Source of the DNA: an uncultured Chthonomonas sp.
GTDB taxonomy: Bacteria > Armatimonadota > Chthonomonadetes > Chthonomonadales > CAJBBX01
Direction of reading: 5' to 3'
Assembly (NCBI GenBank): GCA_903885605.1
Contig: CAISJD010000163.1
Span: 1 to 60,986, forward strand
DNA length: 60,986 nt
The notes under the pieces were generated by a model. That model saw nothing but the letters and a program-made list of their open reading frames with translations. It had not been told where the DNA came from and searched no databases. The position numbers were made by a program, and so were the translations under genes. Shown here piece by piece: positions 44,769 through 55,363 of this stretch (position 1 is its first letter; the number at the start of each line of letters is the position of its first letter).

Positions 44769-46805
44769 ATGTCGTTGGACCAACGTTGCGTGGATGCGAT
44801 TCGCGTTCTCTCCATCGACGCGATCCAGAAAGCCAACTCCGGTCATCCGGGCTTGCCCCTTGGCGCGGCCCCCATGGCCTACGCGCTCTGGGCGCGCCAC
44901 CTGAAGCATGACCCGTCCGACCCCACCTGGCCGGATCGCGACCGCTTCGTGCTCTCGGGCGGCCATGGATCGATGCTGCTCTACAGTCTGCTGCACCTGG
45001 CCGGCTATGATCTCTCGCTGGACGACCTGAAGGCCTTCCGCCAGCGCGGAAGCAAGACGCCGGGCCACCCCGAGTACCGCATCACGCCGGGCATGGAGAC
45101 CACCACGGGTCCTTTGGGCCAGGGCTTCGCCACGGCTGTCGGAATGGCGATGGCTGAGGCGCACCTGGCGGCGACCAACAATGCCCCCGACCGCACCATC
45201 GTCGACCACTTCACCTATGTGCTGGCGTCCGACGGCGACATGATGGAAGGCGTGGCGTCCGAGGCCGCTTCCCTGGCAGGTCACCTCTGCCTGGGCAAGC
45301 TCATCTGCGTGTACGACAGCAACGATATCTCGCTGGCGGGCGCCTCGGGCCTCTGCTTCACGGAGGATGTGGGCAAGCGCTTCGAGGCATACGGCTGGGA
45401 CGTGGCCACGGTCGCGGACGGCAACGACATTGATGCGATTGATGCCGCAATCACGGCTGCGAAGAAGGTCTCCAACAAGCCTTCGCTGGTGATCGTGAAG
45501 ACGATCATCGGCTTCGGGTCACCGAACAAGGCCAACAGCTGCGAGTCGCACGGCAGCCCGCTGGGCAAGGACGAGGTTGCGGCCACCAAGCGGAACCTTG
45601 GCTGGGCCGACGATGCCGACTTCGTGGTCCCCGCCGACGTGGCGGCGCACTTCGCCGCGACCGCCGACGCAGGACGCGCCGCGCATGCGGCTTGGAACGC
45701 GACCTTCGCCGCATGGCAGGCCGCCGATACCGCCGCGGCTCGGAGCTTCATGCAGGGCATCGAGATGGAGCTCCCCGCAGGCTGGGACGCCGACGTGCCC
45801 GTCTTCGGCGTGGCTGACGCTATGGCGACCCGGGCGTCGTCCGGCAAGGTGCTCAACGCCATCGCCAAGCGGCTCCCCTACCTCGCCGGCGGCTCGGCGG
45901 ACCTCAACCCCTCAACCAACACCGCGCTGAAGGGCATGGGCGACTTCGAAGGCTCCGTGTGCACCACGCCTGTGGAAGGCGCCGTTGGGCCGACCTGGTC
46001 GTTCGCCGGCCGCAATCAGCACTTCGGCGTGCGCGAGTTCGCTATGGCCGCTGCGGCCAACGGCATGGCCCTCCACGGCGGGATCCGCCCCTTCGTGGCC
46101 ACGTTCTTCAACTTCTACGATTACCTGAAGCCGGCCCTCCGCCTGTCGGCACTCATGGACCTGCCCGTCACCTACGTCTTCACGCACGACAGCATCGCGC
46201 TGGGTGAGGATGGGCCGACGCACCAGCCCATCGAGCAGCTCGCCGCCCTGCGGGCCACGCCCAATGTGGTCACGCTGCGGCCGGCCGATGCCAACGAGAC
46301 GGCCGAAGCGTGGAAGATCGCCATGCGCCGCAAGACCGGCCCCACGGCCCTGGTCCTGAGCCGCCAGAAGGTGCCGAACTTCGACCGCACCGTCTCGGGA
46401 CCGGCTGACCGCACCGAGAAGGGCGCATACGTGCTCCTGGAGGCCGAAGGCGCCGAGCCTGAAGTCATCCTGGTTGCCACGGGCTCTGAGGTCGCGCTGG
46501 CGGCCTCCGCGGCGGCCCTGCTGGCGAAGGACGGGGTCCAGGCCCGCGTGGTGAGCATGCCCTCCTGCGAGCTCTTCGACGCGCAGGACGAGGCCTACCG
46601 TCAGAGCGTCCTTCCGAAGGGCGTTAAGCGCGTCACCATCGAGGCGGCCGCTACGCTGGGCTGGCACAAGTACGCCGGATGCTGCGGCGCAGTGATCGGC
46701 CTGGACCATTTCGGAGCTTCGGCCCCGGCGGAGCTCCTGTTGGAGGAGTTCGGCTTCACGGCAGCGAACGTGGCGGCTGTGGCCAAGGGCGTCATCGGCA
46801 AGTAG
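44769..46805 (+). CDS. tkt: Transketolase
   Basis: 678 residues, normal length. Moves two-carbon units between sugar phosphates in the pentose phosphate pathway. The N-terminal domain begins [20 protein letters not shown]; the TPP/Mg2+ motif is [20 protein letters not shown]...YDSNDISL (about 157-195); the middle pyrimidine-binding domain has [20 protein letters not shown] (about 470-490); the C-terminal domain is complete. ATG with AGGAGG 6 nt upstream. Monocistronic: plsC is divergent, and a strong hairpin separates it from convergent atpG. It may supply pentose phosphates for the Kdo and purine routes in the window. Confidence 0.97.
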   Translation: MSLDQRCVDAIRVLSIDAIQKANSGHPGLPLGAAPMAYALWARHLKHDPSDPTWPDRDRFVLSGGHGSMLLYSLLHLAGYDLSLDDLKAFRQRGSKTPGHPEYRITPGMETTTGPLGQGFATAVGMAMAEAHLAATNNAPDRTIVDHFTYVLASDGDMMEGVASEAASLAGHLCLGKLICVYDSNDISLAGASGLCFTEDVGKRFEAYGWDVATVADGNDIDAIDAAITAAKKVSNKPSLVIVKTIIGFGSPNKANSCESHGSPLGKDEVAATKRNLGWADDADFVVPADVAAHFAATADAGRAAHAAWNATFAAWQAADTAAARSFMQGIEMELPAGWDADVPVFGVADAMATRASSGKVLNAIAKRLPYLAGGSADLNPSTNTALKGMGDFEGSVCTTPVEGAVGPTWSFAGRNQHFGVREFAMAAAANGMALHGGIRPFVATFFNFYDYLKPALRLSALMDLPVTYVFTHDSIALGEDGPTHQPIEQLAALRATPNVVTLRPADANETAEAWKIAMRRKTGPTALVLSRQKVPNFDRTVSGPADRTEKGAYVLLEAEGAEPEVILVATGSEVALAASAAALLAKDGVQARVVSMPSCELFDAQDEAYRQSVLPKGVKRVTIEAAATLGWHKYAGCCGAVIGLDHFGASAPAELLLEEFGFTAANVAAVAKGVIGK

Positions 46806-46824
46806 CGCCTCGCTCAGACGCAAA

Positions 46825-46858
46825 GAAGGAGGGGCCGCCGGCAGGCTGCCCCTCCTTC
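46825..46858. terminator. Bidirectional terminator between tkt and atpG
   Basis: Perfect 11-bp stem GAAGGAGGGGC/GCCCCTCCTTC (46825-46835/46848-46858), 12-nt loop. CTTTG follows on the minus strand and TCAC on the plus strand. It lies between the convergent ends at 46805 and 46886. Confidence 0.75.
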
Positions 46859-46885
46859 TCACATCACCAGGCGCCGAACCGGGTG

Positions 46886-47746
46886 TTAGCCCTTCAGTGC
46901 CTCGGCGCCGCCGACGATCTCAGCCAGTTCCTTGGTGATCGCGGCCTGGCGCGCTCGGTTCAGGGACAGCGTGAGGCTGCTGATCATCTTGCCCGCGTTG
47001 TCCGTCGCCGACGTCATGGACGTCATCCTCGCGCCCTGCTCGCTGGCGATCGACTCCAGTAGCGCGCTGTAGACCTGCGTGACCAGGTAGCGTGGAAGCA
47101 GCTCGGAGGCGAGTACCTGCGGGTTCGGCTCAAAGATGGGATGATCCGACGTTCCGTCGCCTGCCGCGTCCGGCGCGATCGGGAGCAACTGGAGCCGTCG
47201 CGGACGCTGGGCGATCGCCGAGCCGAACTCGGTGTAGACGATCTCGACCACATCCACCAGGCGTTCGGTGAAGTCGCGTCGTAGCCGGTAGGCTATCTGC
47301 GCTGCGTCGCCGTACCGGATGTCGTTCGGGTTGAGGGCAAGTTGCTCCATGGGACAGCCCATGCGGCGCCGGAGGAAGGTCGCGCCCCGGTTGCCCACAA
47401 TGTAGAGCCGCACCCGCTCCGCGCCGTGTTCTGCGACCACTTCCTGCGCCAAGCGTAGGACCGCGGTGTTGTAGCTACCACAGAGGCCTCGGTCTCCGCT
47501 GATGATCAGAATGCCCACGTGCGCTACGTCACGCTGTTGGAGCAGCACGTCGGCGATATCATCGCTGCTCGATGCGGAGAGCCTGCCCACCACCTCGCGC
47601 ATACTCATCGCGTAGGGCCGCGCCGCCTGAACGCGATCCTGGGCACGCCGCAGACGCGCGGCGGCGACCATCTTCATCGCCTTGGTGATCTGTTGTATGT
47701 TCTTGGCGACCCGAATCCGTGATCGAATCTGCCGCATGGTTGCCAT
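46886..47746 (-). CDS. atpG: F1F0 ATP synthase gamma subunit
   Basis: 286 residues. Central rotor shaft of F1. N-terminal coiled-coil helix MRQIRSRIRVAKNIQQITKAMKMVAAARLRRAQ and C-terminal helix GARMTSMTSATDNAGKMISSLTLSLNRARQAAITKELAEIVGGAEAL are both canonical; the Rossmann-like middle is present (HVGILIISGDRGLCGSYN). ATG 47746 with GAGAGGG 9 nt upstream. In most bacteria atpG sits between atpA and atpD in one operon. Here it is alone on the minus strand, divergent from nusB, while atpD-atpC lie 2 kb away on the plus strand. Confidence 0.96.
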   Translation of the reverse strand: MATMRQIRSRIRVAKNIQQITKAMKMVAAARLRRAQDRVQAARPYAMSMREVVGRLSASSSDDIADVLLQQRDVAHVGILIISGDRGLCGSYNTAVLRLAQEVVAEHGAERVRLYIVGNRGATFLRRRMGCPMEQLALNPNDIRYGDAAQIAYRLRRDFTERLVDVVEIVYTEFGSAIAQRPRRLQLLPIAPDAAGDGTSDHPIFEPNPQVLASELLPRYLVTQVYSALLESIASEQGARMTSMTSATDNAGKMISSLTLSLNRARQAAITKELAEIVGGAEALKG

Positions 47747-47884
47747 GGTAGCGAGCCCTCTCCTGCCCTTGGTCCAGCCGGCATTCAGTATACCGTAGGC
47801 CCGCGAGCCGCCGGGTTGCGCCGCCCCAAACGGGCCCGACACCGAGTATCCTATGGTGACGAACCTGACGAAACGTGAGGCCCC

Positions 47885-48712
47885 ATGCCACTTCTCCCAC
47901 GACACTACGCCCGCGAACTCGCCCTGAAGACGCTGTATCAGGCCGATGTCTCAGCGGCCAGATTGCCCGATGTCCTTGCGACGATGATGGAGCAGGCTCG
48001 CCGTGTGGGCATGAACCCGGCTGAGCAGGCGTTGCGTTCGACGTCGCTCGATCTTCAGAAGTGCCGCGCTGCCCTCGGTAAGGAGGCCACCGCCCGGTTC
48101 CGGACCGTCCTGAAGCAGATCGACGGCGAGGTCGAGCAGTGCCGCGTCTCGCTTAGCGCCATCTGCGAGGCCGTCGTGGCATCAAGGCCGACCATGGACG
48201 CCGAAGGTGGGGCTTCACACGGCCACGACATCCTCTCTGAGGCCCTCGCACGGGTCGACTCTCGCCTCCACGCCGCCTCCGGCTACGGCATGGTGGGCGG
48301 CGACTGCCTTCGAGCCGCGGCTGTCACAGGGCTCGACCAGGCAAGCGCCCTGTTTGGTCGGTACCTGCCCCTGGCAGCGGAGGTCGGCGTCTTGCTCGGC
48401 CAGCTCGTTAACGGGATTGCCGCCGACCCCGGACGCCCGGACGCCCTCATCACGCGGTTCGCGCGCGGGTGGGACCTGCGCCGCCAGTCGGCGGTGGATC
48501 GGAACATCCTGCGCTTGGGCTCGTATGAGCTTCTGGCAATGAACGACATACCGGCCGCTGTCACCCTGAACGAAGCGGTGGAGCTCGCAAAGAAGTACGG
48601 CAGCGAGGACTCCAGCCGCTTCGTTAACGGTGTGCTCGCGGCCGTTGCTACTCATCTGGGCCGAATCCCGCCGGATGTACCGGCCGATGCGCCCGAAATG
48701 GAGCCATCATGA
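47885..48712 (+). CDS. nusB: NusB transcription antitermination factor with a large internal insertion
   Basis: 275 residues, about twice the usual length. NusB binds boxA RNA with NusE in rRNA antitermination. The N-terminal helix ARELALKTLYQADVS (about 9-23) and the C-terminal half (QLVNGIAADPGRPDALITRF, SAVDRNILRLGSYELL, AVTLNEAVELAKKYGSEDSSRFVNGVLAAVA) are standard. Between them, about residues 38-158, lies extra sequence not found in ordinary NusB, mostly helical, rich in Ala/Arg/Cys. The reading frame is intact and codon use looks native. ATG with GAGG 4 nt upstream. Its stop overlaps the folD start by 4 bp (ATGA), so they are translationally coupled. Confidence 0.88.
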   Translation: MPLLPRHYARELALKTLYQADVSAARLPDVLATMMEQARRVGMNPAEQALRSTSLDLQKCRAALGKEATARFRTVLKQIDGEVEQCRVSLSAICEAVVASRPTMDAEGGASHGHDILSEALARVDSRLHAASGYGMVGGDCLRAAAVTGLDQASALFGRYLPLAAEVGVLLGQLVNGIAADPGRPDALITRFARGWDLRRQSAVDRNILRLGSYELLAMNDIPAAVTLNEAVELAKKYGSEDSSRFVNGVLAAVATHLGRIPPDVPADAPEMEPS

Positions 48713-49578
48713 GCGCAACGCTACTGGACGGAACCGCCCTCTCGCGGACGGTTCGCACTGAGGTCAAGGATCGCGTAGCCACGCTGGTTGCGGCGGGCCA
48801 CCGAGCGCCCAAGCTGGTTGCGGTCCTCGCCGGCGATGACCCGGCATCGGAGACCTATGTCGGCATGAAGCAGCGTGCCTGTGCCTGGGTTGGGATCGAG
48901 TCCGAGACCCTCCGCATGTCCGGCGCGACCACTCAGGATGAGGCGGATGCCGTGATTCGCCGCCTGAACGCCGATGCGTCGGTCGATGGCGTCCTCGTGC
49001 AGCACCCGCTTCCGAAGCACATCGACGAGGCGGCCGTCCTTCGCCTGCTTGATCCCGCCAAGGACGTTGACGGTGTCACGCCTGCCAGCATGGGCGCCCT
49101 GCTTGCCGGCGACGACCGCGCTGTCGCCGCGTGCACCCCTCTGGGAATCATGGAGTTGCTGAGCCGCTACGACATTCCCATTGAGGGCAGGCGCGCCGTG
49201 GTCATCGGCCGCAGCGTGATCCTCGGGAAGCCGCTGGCGCTGCTCCTCCTGGCCAAGAACGCCACCGTGACGATCTGCCACTCGCGTACCCGCGACCTGG
49301 CCGACCGCACCCGTGAGGCCGACTTGCTGTTCGCTGCCATCGGCAAGCCCGAGATGATCAAGGCCTCCATGGTGAAGCCCGGCGCCGTCGTCGTCGATGC
49401 CGGCTACAACCGGGTGGAGGGCCGCAAGGCCGATGTGGGCGATGTGGACTTCGAGCCGACCAGCGAGGTCGCGTCTCATATCACCCCGGTGCCGGGCGGC
49501 GTCGGGCCAATGACCATCGCGATGCTGCTGCGCAACACGACCGAAGCCGCAGAGCGCCGCGCGGCGACGGGTCAGTAG
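48709..49578 (+). CDS. folD: FolD: methylene-THF dehydrogenase/methenyl-THF cyclohydrolase
   Basis: 289 residues. Interconverts 5,10-methylene-, methenyl- and 10-formyl-THF with NADP(H), supplying the formyl donor for PurN and PurH. Catalytic Lys in SETYVGMKQRACAWVGI (about 50-56), substrate motif VLVQHPLPKHID, Rossmann VVIGRSVILGKPLALLL, and C-terminal PVPGGVGPMTIAML. The ATG overlaps the nusB stop by 4 bp, so translation is coupled. No riboswitch is visible, although ZTP riboswitches control folD in some bacteria. Confidence 0.97.
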   Translation: MSATLLDGTALSRTVRTEVKDRVATLVAAGHRAPKLVAVLAGDDPASETYVGMKQRACAWVGIESETLRMSGATTQDEADAVIRRLNADASVDGVLVQHPLPKHIDEAAVLRLLDPAKDVDGVTPASMGALLAGDDRAVAACTPLGIMELLSRYDIPIEGRRAVVIGRSVILGKPLALLLLAKNATVTICHSRTRDLADRTREADLLFAAIGKPEMIKASMVKPGAVVVDAGYNRVEGRKADVGDVDFEPTSEVASHITPVPGGVGPMTIAMLLRNTTEAAERRAATGQ

Positions 49579-49588
49579 CCTGCCGAAC

Positions 49589-49618
49589 TTGCGCCCCCGG
49601 CCGCAAAACGGCTAAACT
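49589..49618 (+). promoter_or_regulatory. Promoter of atpD-atpC
   Basis: TTGCGC (49589-49594), 18-bp spacer, TAAACT (49613-49618); predicted start near 49625, 73 nt before atpD. Indicates independent transcription from nusB-folD. Confidence 0.6.
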
Positions 49619-49673
49619 TATGGGATTCCGGCCCGCGTTCGCGCACGTCCGCACGCTTGGCCGCGCACCCTAG

Positions 49674-51095
<1,422 letters not shown>

Positions 51096-51102
51096 GGCTG
51101 AT

Positions 51103-51516
51103 ATGGCGACCTTCCAGCTACGCCTCGTCACTCCGGATGCCGAGCTGTTTTCCGGCCCCGTTTTGTCGGTGCGCCTGCCCGGCTCCATGGGCTCGTTCGG
51201 CGTCCGGGCGGGGCATGCGCCGCTGATGAGCGCTCTCACCGTCGGCTCGATCGTCGTTACCCACGAGAACGGCGACACGGAGCTGATAGCCTCGTCAGGC
51301 GGCTTCGTCGAGGTCTCCCGCGCCGGGGTCACCGTCCTGGCCGATGCCGCCGAGCGGGGCAAGGACATCGACATCAGCCGGGCCGAGCAGGCCATCGGCC
51401 GGGCGCGGGCGCAGCTGGAGAGCGGCGAGGCCGTGGACTACGACACGGCGCGGGCCGCGCTGGATCGGGCCATGAACCGCCTCAAGGTCGCACAACAGGC
51501 AGCAGACGAAGGGTAG
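51103..51516 (+). CDS. atpC: F1F0 ATP synthase epsilon subunit
   Basis: 137 residues. Regulatory epsilon subunit that contacts gamma and inhibits hydrolysis. Beta-sandwich domain (1-85) with VTPDAELFSGPVLSVRLPGSMGSFGVRAGHAPLMSAL and the GGFVEVSRAGVTVLAD segment; C-terminal helical hairpin (86-137). The ATG follows the atpD stop by 7 bp. Last gene of the unit, before a strong hairpin. Its partner gamma is encoded separately on the other strand. Confidence 0.95.
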   Translation: MATFQLRLVTPDAELFSGPVLSVRLPGSMGSFGVRAGHAPLMSALTVGSIVVTHENGDTELIASSGGFVEVSRAGVTVLADAAERGKDIDISRAEQAIGRARAQLESGEAVDYDTARAALDRAMNRLKVAQQAADEG

Positions 51517-51545
51517 TCCACGCCGTTGCTGCCCACGCAGCCAAG

Positions 51546-51578
51546 GGGCCTCGCCACCATGACCGGGTGGCGAGGCCC
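51546..51578. terminator. Terminator between atpC and gspD
   Basis: Perfect 13-bp stem GGGCCTCGCCACC/GGTGGCGAGGCCC with a 7-nt loop in the convergent gap between the atpC stop (51516) and the gspD stop (51611). T tracts are poor on both sides. Confidence 0.7.
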
Positions 51579-51610
51579 TCCTACTTGCACGGTCCCCTGG
51601 CGGTGGGGCG

Positions 51611-54553
51611 TCAGGGCTTGGCCGGAGGCGCATCCGTGGGCTTGCTGCCCGGCTTCTCGCTCTGCGGACCGGCGCCCTGGCGCAGGCCGGGCTCGTTCTT
51701 GAGCAGTTGCGGTACGTCTTTACCGACCGCGGCGGCCGCCCGCTGCGTTACGGCCCTGGCCGAGGACTCGCCGGTCACCACCCGTGGCACGAGGAAGAGC
51801 ATCAACTCGGTCTTGCTGGTCGTCTTCGTGGTGGACCGGAAGAGGTGGCCCAGCAGGGGGATATCACCCAGCAGGGGCACCTTGTGGGTCGACATGCCTC
51901 CGCTTTCGCGCATGAGACCGCCGATGGCCACGATCTCGCCGTCGCGGGTGGTCACCGAGGTGTTGGTCTCGCGGTTGGAGTAGCGCGGCGCCTGGATGCT
52001 GGTCGACCTTCCGTCGCTGTCGACGCTGCTCTGCATGGTGTCAAAGCCCAGCAGCTCACTGGAGGTTGCAACCACGTCGATCGTCACCATGCCGTCGGCG
52101 GTGATGCGCGGCGTGACATCCAGCGTGATGCCCAGGTCGAGGTAGTCGTAGTTGACGCTCTGGCCGAGGTTCAGTCCGCCGGAGTAGGCGCTGGTGACGT
52201 AGGGCACGCGGGTCGTTATGTCGATGGTCCCCTGCTGGTTGTTTGATGTGAAGACCTTCGGTGTCGACAGGATGCGGATGCGGCTGTCGGTCTGTAGCGC
52301 CTGAACCAATGCAGAGTAGTTGGAGCTCTGGATACCGTACTGGGCGCCCGGAACGATGGCGCTGTCGATGTTGGTCGAGGTGGTGCCGGCGTTGTTGATC
52401 GGGAAGTTGCTGGAGCCGGTCTGATTGATGAGTGAGCCAAAGAGCTTGCCCACGCCCTTCACATCAAACTGGAAGCCCAGCTTCTGGGTATCCTCGACGT
52501 TGGCCTCGGCGATGATCACCTCAATCATCACCTGGCTCGGAACCACGTCAAGGGTCTCGATGATCTTCTTGAGCTCCTCCAGGTTGTCGGGTGTCGTGGT
52601 CAGGATCAGGCTGTTGCTGGCCGGGTCGGCCACCACGCCGACATTGTTCCGAAGCTGAAGCAGGTTCACGAAGGAACCTGTACGCCCGCGGCCGAACTGC
52701 GGCGTCTGGAAGTTGCCGCGTCCGCCGAAGCCGCCGAAGGGGCCGCCGAAGATGAACTGCCGCGAGTCGGGAGCGTCGGTACCCTCCTGCTCGTCCGCCG
52801 CGTCTGGGTCCGGCACGAAACCTGTGGCGGTGAGGGTGCCCCGTACCCCGGCCCGGCTTGCGCCCGCGCCGTCGATGGGAGCCGATCGGCCTGTCTGGCG
52901 CCGCTGCGTTGAGGTCCGGCGCTGGTTGGTACGGGCCTGCTGGCCGAAGATGTTGAAGCCGCCGAAGCCCTGGTTGAAGCCGCCGAAGTTGCCCGAGGAG
53001 GTGCCGAATGCCTGACCCAGGATGGCCGCCATCTCGGGCGCCTGGGCGTTCTTCAGCGGCATGACAAAGGTCGTGGTCTCCTGCGGCACCTGGACGTCCA
53101 GGACCTCGATGAGTTCGTCGATCTTCTTCATGCGCTCATCGGTTGCGGTGATGATGATGGAGTTGGTGCGCTGGTCGGCCACGACCTTGGCGAAGGGATC
53201 GGAGCTCTGCACGGAGCCGGGTTGGCCTCCCCCGCCTCCGAACCCTCCAAACCCACCGAAGACGCGCTGGGCGAACGATGCCCCGCCACGAGTGGCGGAG
53301 GCTCCGCTAGCCCCAGAAAGGACCGTGTTGATGGTGTCGGCCACCTCGGCGGCATCAGCTGCCTTCATCTTGACGATGCGCGTCTTGAGGGCAGCCGATT
53401 CGGTGCCGTCGAGCTCCGTAATGAACTGCTCGACGCGCTTGGTGTTCTCCTCGGAGGCCGCCACGATGACGCTGTTGGTACGCACGTCGGCCACGGTTAC
53501 GATGGCGCCCCGCTCCTGGCCCGTGCCGGCGGGCATCGGCTGGCCGTTGGGACCCATCACCATGCCTGGCGGCATCCCGGGCTGGTTGGGCTGGCCCTGG
53601 CCGCCCCGACCGCGGTTGAACACCTGCCGGAAGAGGTTGTTCAGTGATGCGGCAACCTCCGTGGCATCGGCGCGCTTGAGCGGGAACCGGGTGATCTTGT
53701 TATTGCTCGCAGCCTTGTCCAGCATCTGCACGAGTTCCGATATGCGCCGCACGTTGCCGGCCGTATCGGTTACGACCAGCGCGTTGGTGCCCGCGCTGCC
53801 CACGATGTTCGCACCCTTGTTGATCAGTGGCTGTAGCTCGCGCGCGAGGTTGGCGGCGTCGACGTTCTCGATCGGTATGACCTGGGTGATGACCTGGTTG
53901 CGCAGGTCGTCCGGCGTCGCCGTGGCGGCGCCGTCGGGTCCGCGCAGAATGGCCGTCGTCTGCACGGCGCGGTCGAGCGGTACGATCTTGAGGATGGCTG
54001 TGTTGGAGCGCTTCTCAAGCTGGCCCACGAAGCCGCGTACCTCCAGTGTTGACTGGAGCACGGTGAACGCCTGGTCGATCGTGAGCTGCTTTGGGCTGAT
54101 GATGGTGACGGGCCCCGTCAGGGCGGCATCGGGCACGATCTGCCAGTTCGTTGCAAGGGCGAAGAACTTCAGGACGTTGGCAATATCGGTGCCCCGGAAG
54201 TCCATGGTCACCAGGCCCGGATCGCCCTCCGTCCCGCGCAGCATGGCAGCGATATCGGGCAACGCGGGGCTCGTCCCTGCGGGACCTGGAGGCGGCGCTC
54301 CCTGGCCAGGCGCCTGAGGCGTCGGAGCGGGCTTGATGGCCGTCACGCCCTGCTCTACAGGCCGTGTCCTGGGCTTGGCGGCTCTGGTGGGTGAGCCGGC
54401 ACGCCCCTTGCGCTCTCTGGATTTGGCGGGCTTTGCGCTCCCGGTCTTGGGCTGGGCCTGCTTCGCCTGCGCCTCGCATGGCACGGCGGCGGTGCACAGC
54501 GCAACAAGGAGCGCTGCTATTACGAGGCCGCTACGGCCTACCGTTTGGTTCAT
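51611..54553 (-). CDS. gspD: GspD: type II secretion/type IV pilus-like secretin
   Basis: 980 residues. Forms the outer-membrane channel. Signal peptide (SGLVIAALLVALCTAAVPCEAQA, to about 30); a Lys/Pro-rich linker (31-95); an N0-like domain (about 108-195, DFRGTDIANVLKFFALATNWQIV); then four secretin_N repeats, three of them carrying long Gly/Phe/Gln/Asn-rich loops (about 325-350, 425-455, 515-620); and the secretin core (about 670-925) with QVMIEVIIAEANVED, ILSTPKVFTSNN and VPLLGDIPLLGHLFR. ATG with AAGGAG 10 nt upstream. Last gene of the pseudopilus operon, 25 bp after gspC. No pilotin-type lipoprotein is seen in the window. Confidence 0.93.
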   Translation of the reverse strand: MNQTVGRSGLVIAALLVALCTAAVPCEAQAKQAQPKTGSAKPAKSRERKGRAGSPTRAAKPRTRPVEQGVTAIKPAPTPQAPGQGAPPPGPAGTSPALPDIAAMLRGTEGDPGLVTMDFRGTDIANVLKFFALATNWQIVPDAALTGPVTIISPKQLTIDQAFTVLQSTLEVRGFVGQLEKRSNTAILKIVPLDRAVQTTAILRGPDGAATATPDDLRNQVITQVIPIENVDAANLARELQPLINKGANIVGSAGTNALVVTDTAGNVRRISELVQMLDKAASNNKITRFPLKRADATEVAASLNNLFRQVFNRGRGGQGQPNQPGMPPGMVMGPNGQPMPAGTGQERGAIVTVADVRTNSVIVAASEENTKRVEQFITELDGTESAALKTRIVKMKAADAAEVADTINTVLSGASGASATRGGASFAQRVFGGFGGFGGGGGQPGSVQSSDPFAKVVADQRTNSIIITATDERMKKIDELIEVLDVQVPQETTTFVMPLKNAQAPEMAAILGQAFGTSSGNFGGFNQGFGGFNIFGQQARTNQRRTSTQRRQTGRSAPIDGAGASRAGVRGTLTATGFVPDPDAADEQEGTDAPDSRQFIFGGPFGGFGGRGNFQTPQFGRGRTGSFVNLLQLRNNVGVVADPASNSLILTTTPDNLEELKKIIETLDVVPSQVMIEVIIAEANVEDTQKLGFQFDVKGVGKLFGSLINQTGSSNFPINNAGTTSTNIDSAIVPGAQYGIQSSNYSALVQALQTDSRIRILSTPKVFTSNNQQGTIDITTRVPYVTSAYSGGLNLGQSVNYDYLDLGITLDVTPRITADGMVTIDVVATSSELLGFDTMQSSVDSDGRSTSIQAPRYSNRETNTSVTTRDGEIVAIGGLMRESGGMSTHKVPLLGDIPLLGHLFRSTTKTTSKTELMLFLVPRVVTGESSARAVTQRAAAAVGKDVPQLLKNEPGLRQGAGPQSEKPGSKPTDAPPAKP

Positions 54554-54578
54554 GCCTGATCGACTCCTTGGCCCTTGG

Positions 54579-55358
54579 CTAGCCGCGGCCGCGGCCGCCC
54601 CTTCCCTGCCCGTCGAACTGCCGATTCATCCAGCGATTGCGCATCTCCTGCATCTGCTCAGGCGTCATGCCCTGCATGCGGCGCCTGATGCGCTCCTGCA
54701 GATCGGCCGGTAGCCCTGATATGCCGGGCGCCCCGCCGGGCGGAGGAGCGGCCACCGGCTGGCCGGGAGCCGGAGGCGTGCCCGGCTGGCCCGGCTGCGC
54801 GGACAGGAACGGCGCGTTCTTGTCTAGAGAGACCAGCTTGTAGTCGTCCGTCTTGGTCAGTGTGCGCGGCACGCCTGAAACTGCCACGGTCATGGTTCGG
54901 TCCGTGATCTCGGTGACGACGCCGCCGACGACGCTATCGCCCTTGCGCACAAACTGGCCTTCCTTGGTCTTGGTGTTCTCGACCACGGCCAGGACCTGCC
55001 CACCAAGCGTCACGGTGCCCGTGTAGGCCATGTCGGCGAAGGGGTCAACCACGACCGGGATGGGAGGAGGCGGGAGCGGCTTGACTGCCGGTGGAGGGGG
55101 AGGCGGCACGGAGGCCTGCGGTGACGTGAACAGGTCACCCCTCACGGCGCCCACGTAGAACTCCAGCGGACTTCGTCCTTGCTTCCTGGGGGCCGGCTGC
55201 GCGGCCACCCGCTGCTGTAAGCTCCCCTTCTGTGGGACGGGAGCCGCCGAGTCACGCCGGGTCTGGGCCACGACCATCATGGCGGCGGCGACGACAGCCA
55301 GGGCGGCGGCGCCTGCCCAGAGGGCTCTGGGCCCTTTCCATTGCCTTTGTCTGTGCAT
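54579..55358 (-). CDS. GspC/PilP-like inner-membrane clamp protein
   Basis: 259 residues. One N-terminal TM helix (ALWAGAAALAVVAAAMMVVA, about 12-31); a Pro-rich linker (about 80-105); an HR/PilP-type beta domain (about 108-165, YTGTVTLGGQVLAVVENTKTKEGQFVRKGD, VVTEITDRTMTV) expected to dock on secretin N0; and a Pro/Gly/Met/Arg-rich C-terminal tail (about 185-259) ending RGGRGRG. It sits between the PilO/GspM gene and gspD, exactly where PilP or GspC would be. The assignment rests on position and domain layout; sequence identity to either family is modest. Confidence 0.72.
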   Translation of the reverse strand: MHRQRQWKGPRALWAGAAALAVVAAAMMVVAQTRRDSAAPVPQKGSLQQRVAAQPAPRKQGRSPLEFYVGAVRGDLFTSPQASVPPPPPPAVKPLPPPPIPVVVDPFADMAYTGTVTLGGQVLAVVENTKTKEGQFVRKGDSVVGGVVTEITDRTMTVAVSGVPRTLTKTDDYKLVSLDKNAPFLSAQPGQPGTPPAPGQPVAAPPPGGAPGISGLPADLQERIRRRMQGMTPEQMQEMRNRWMNRQFDGQGRGGRGRG

Positions 55359-55363
55359 TCGTT

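Noticed and set aside
48600-48710. Possible ZTP or THF riboswitch ahead of folD
   Set aside because: folD overlaps the nusB stop by 4 bp, so there is no leader. I see no GTGACTGGCG or conserved 3' element within nusB.
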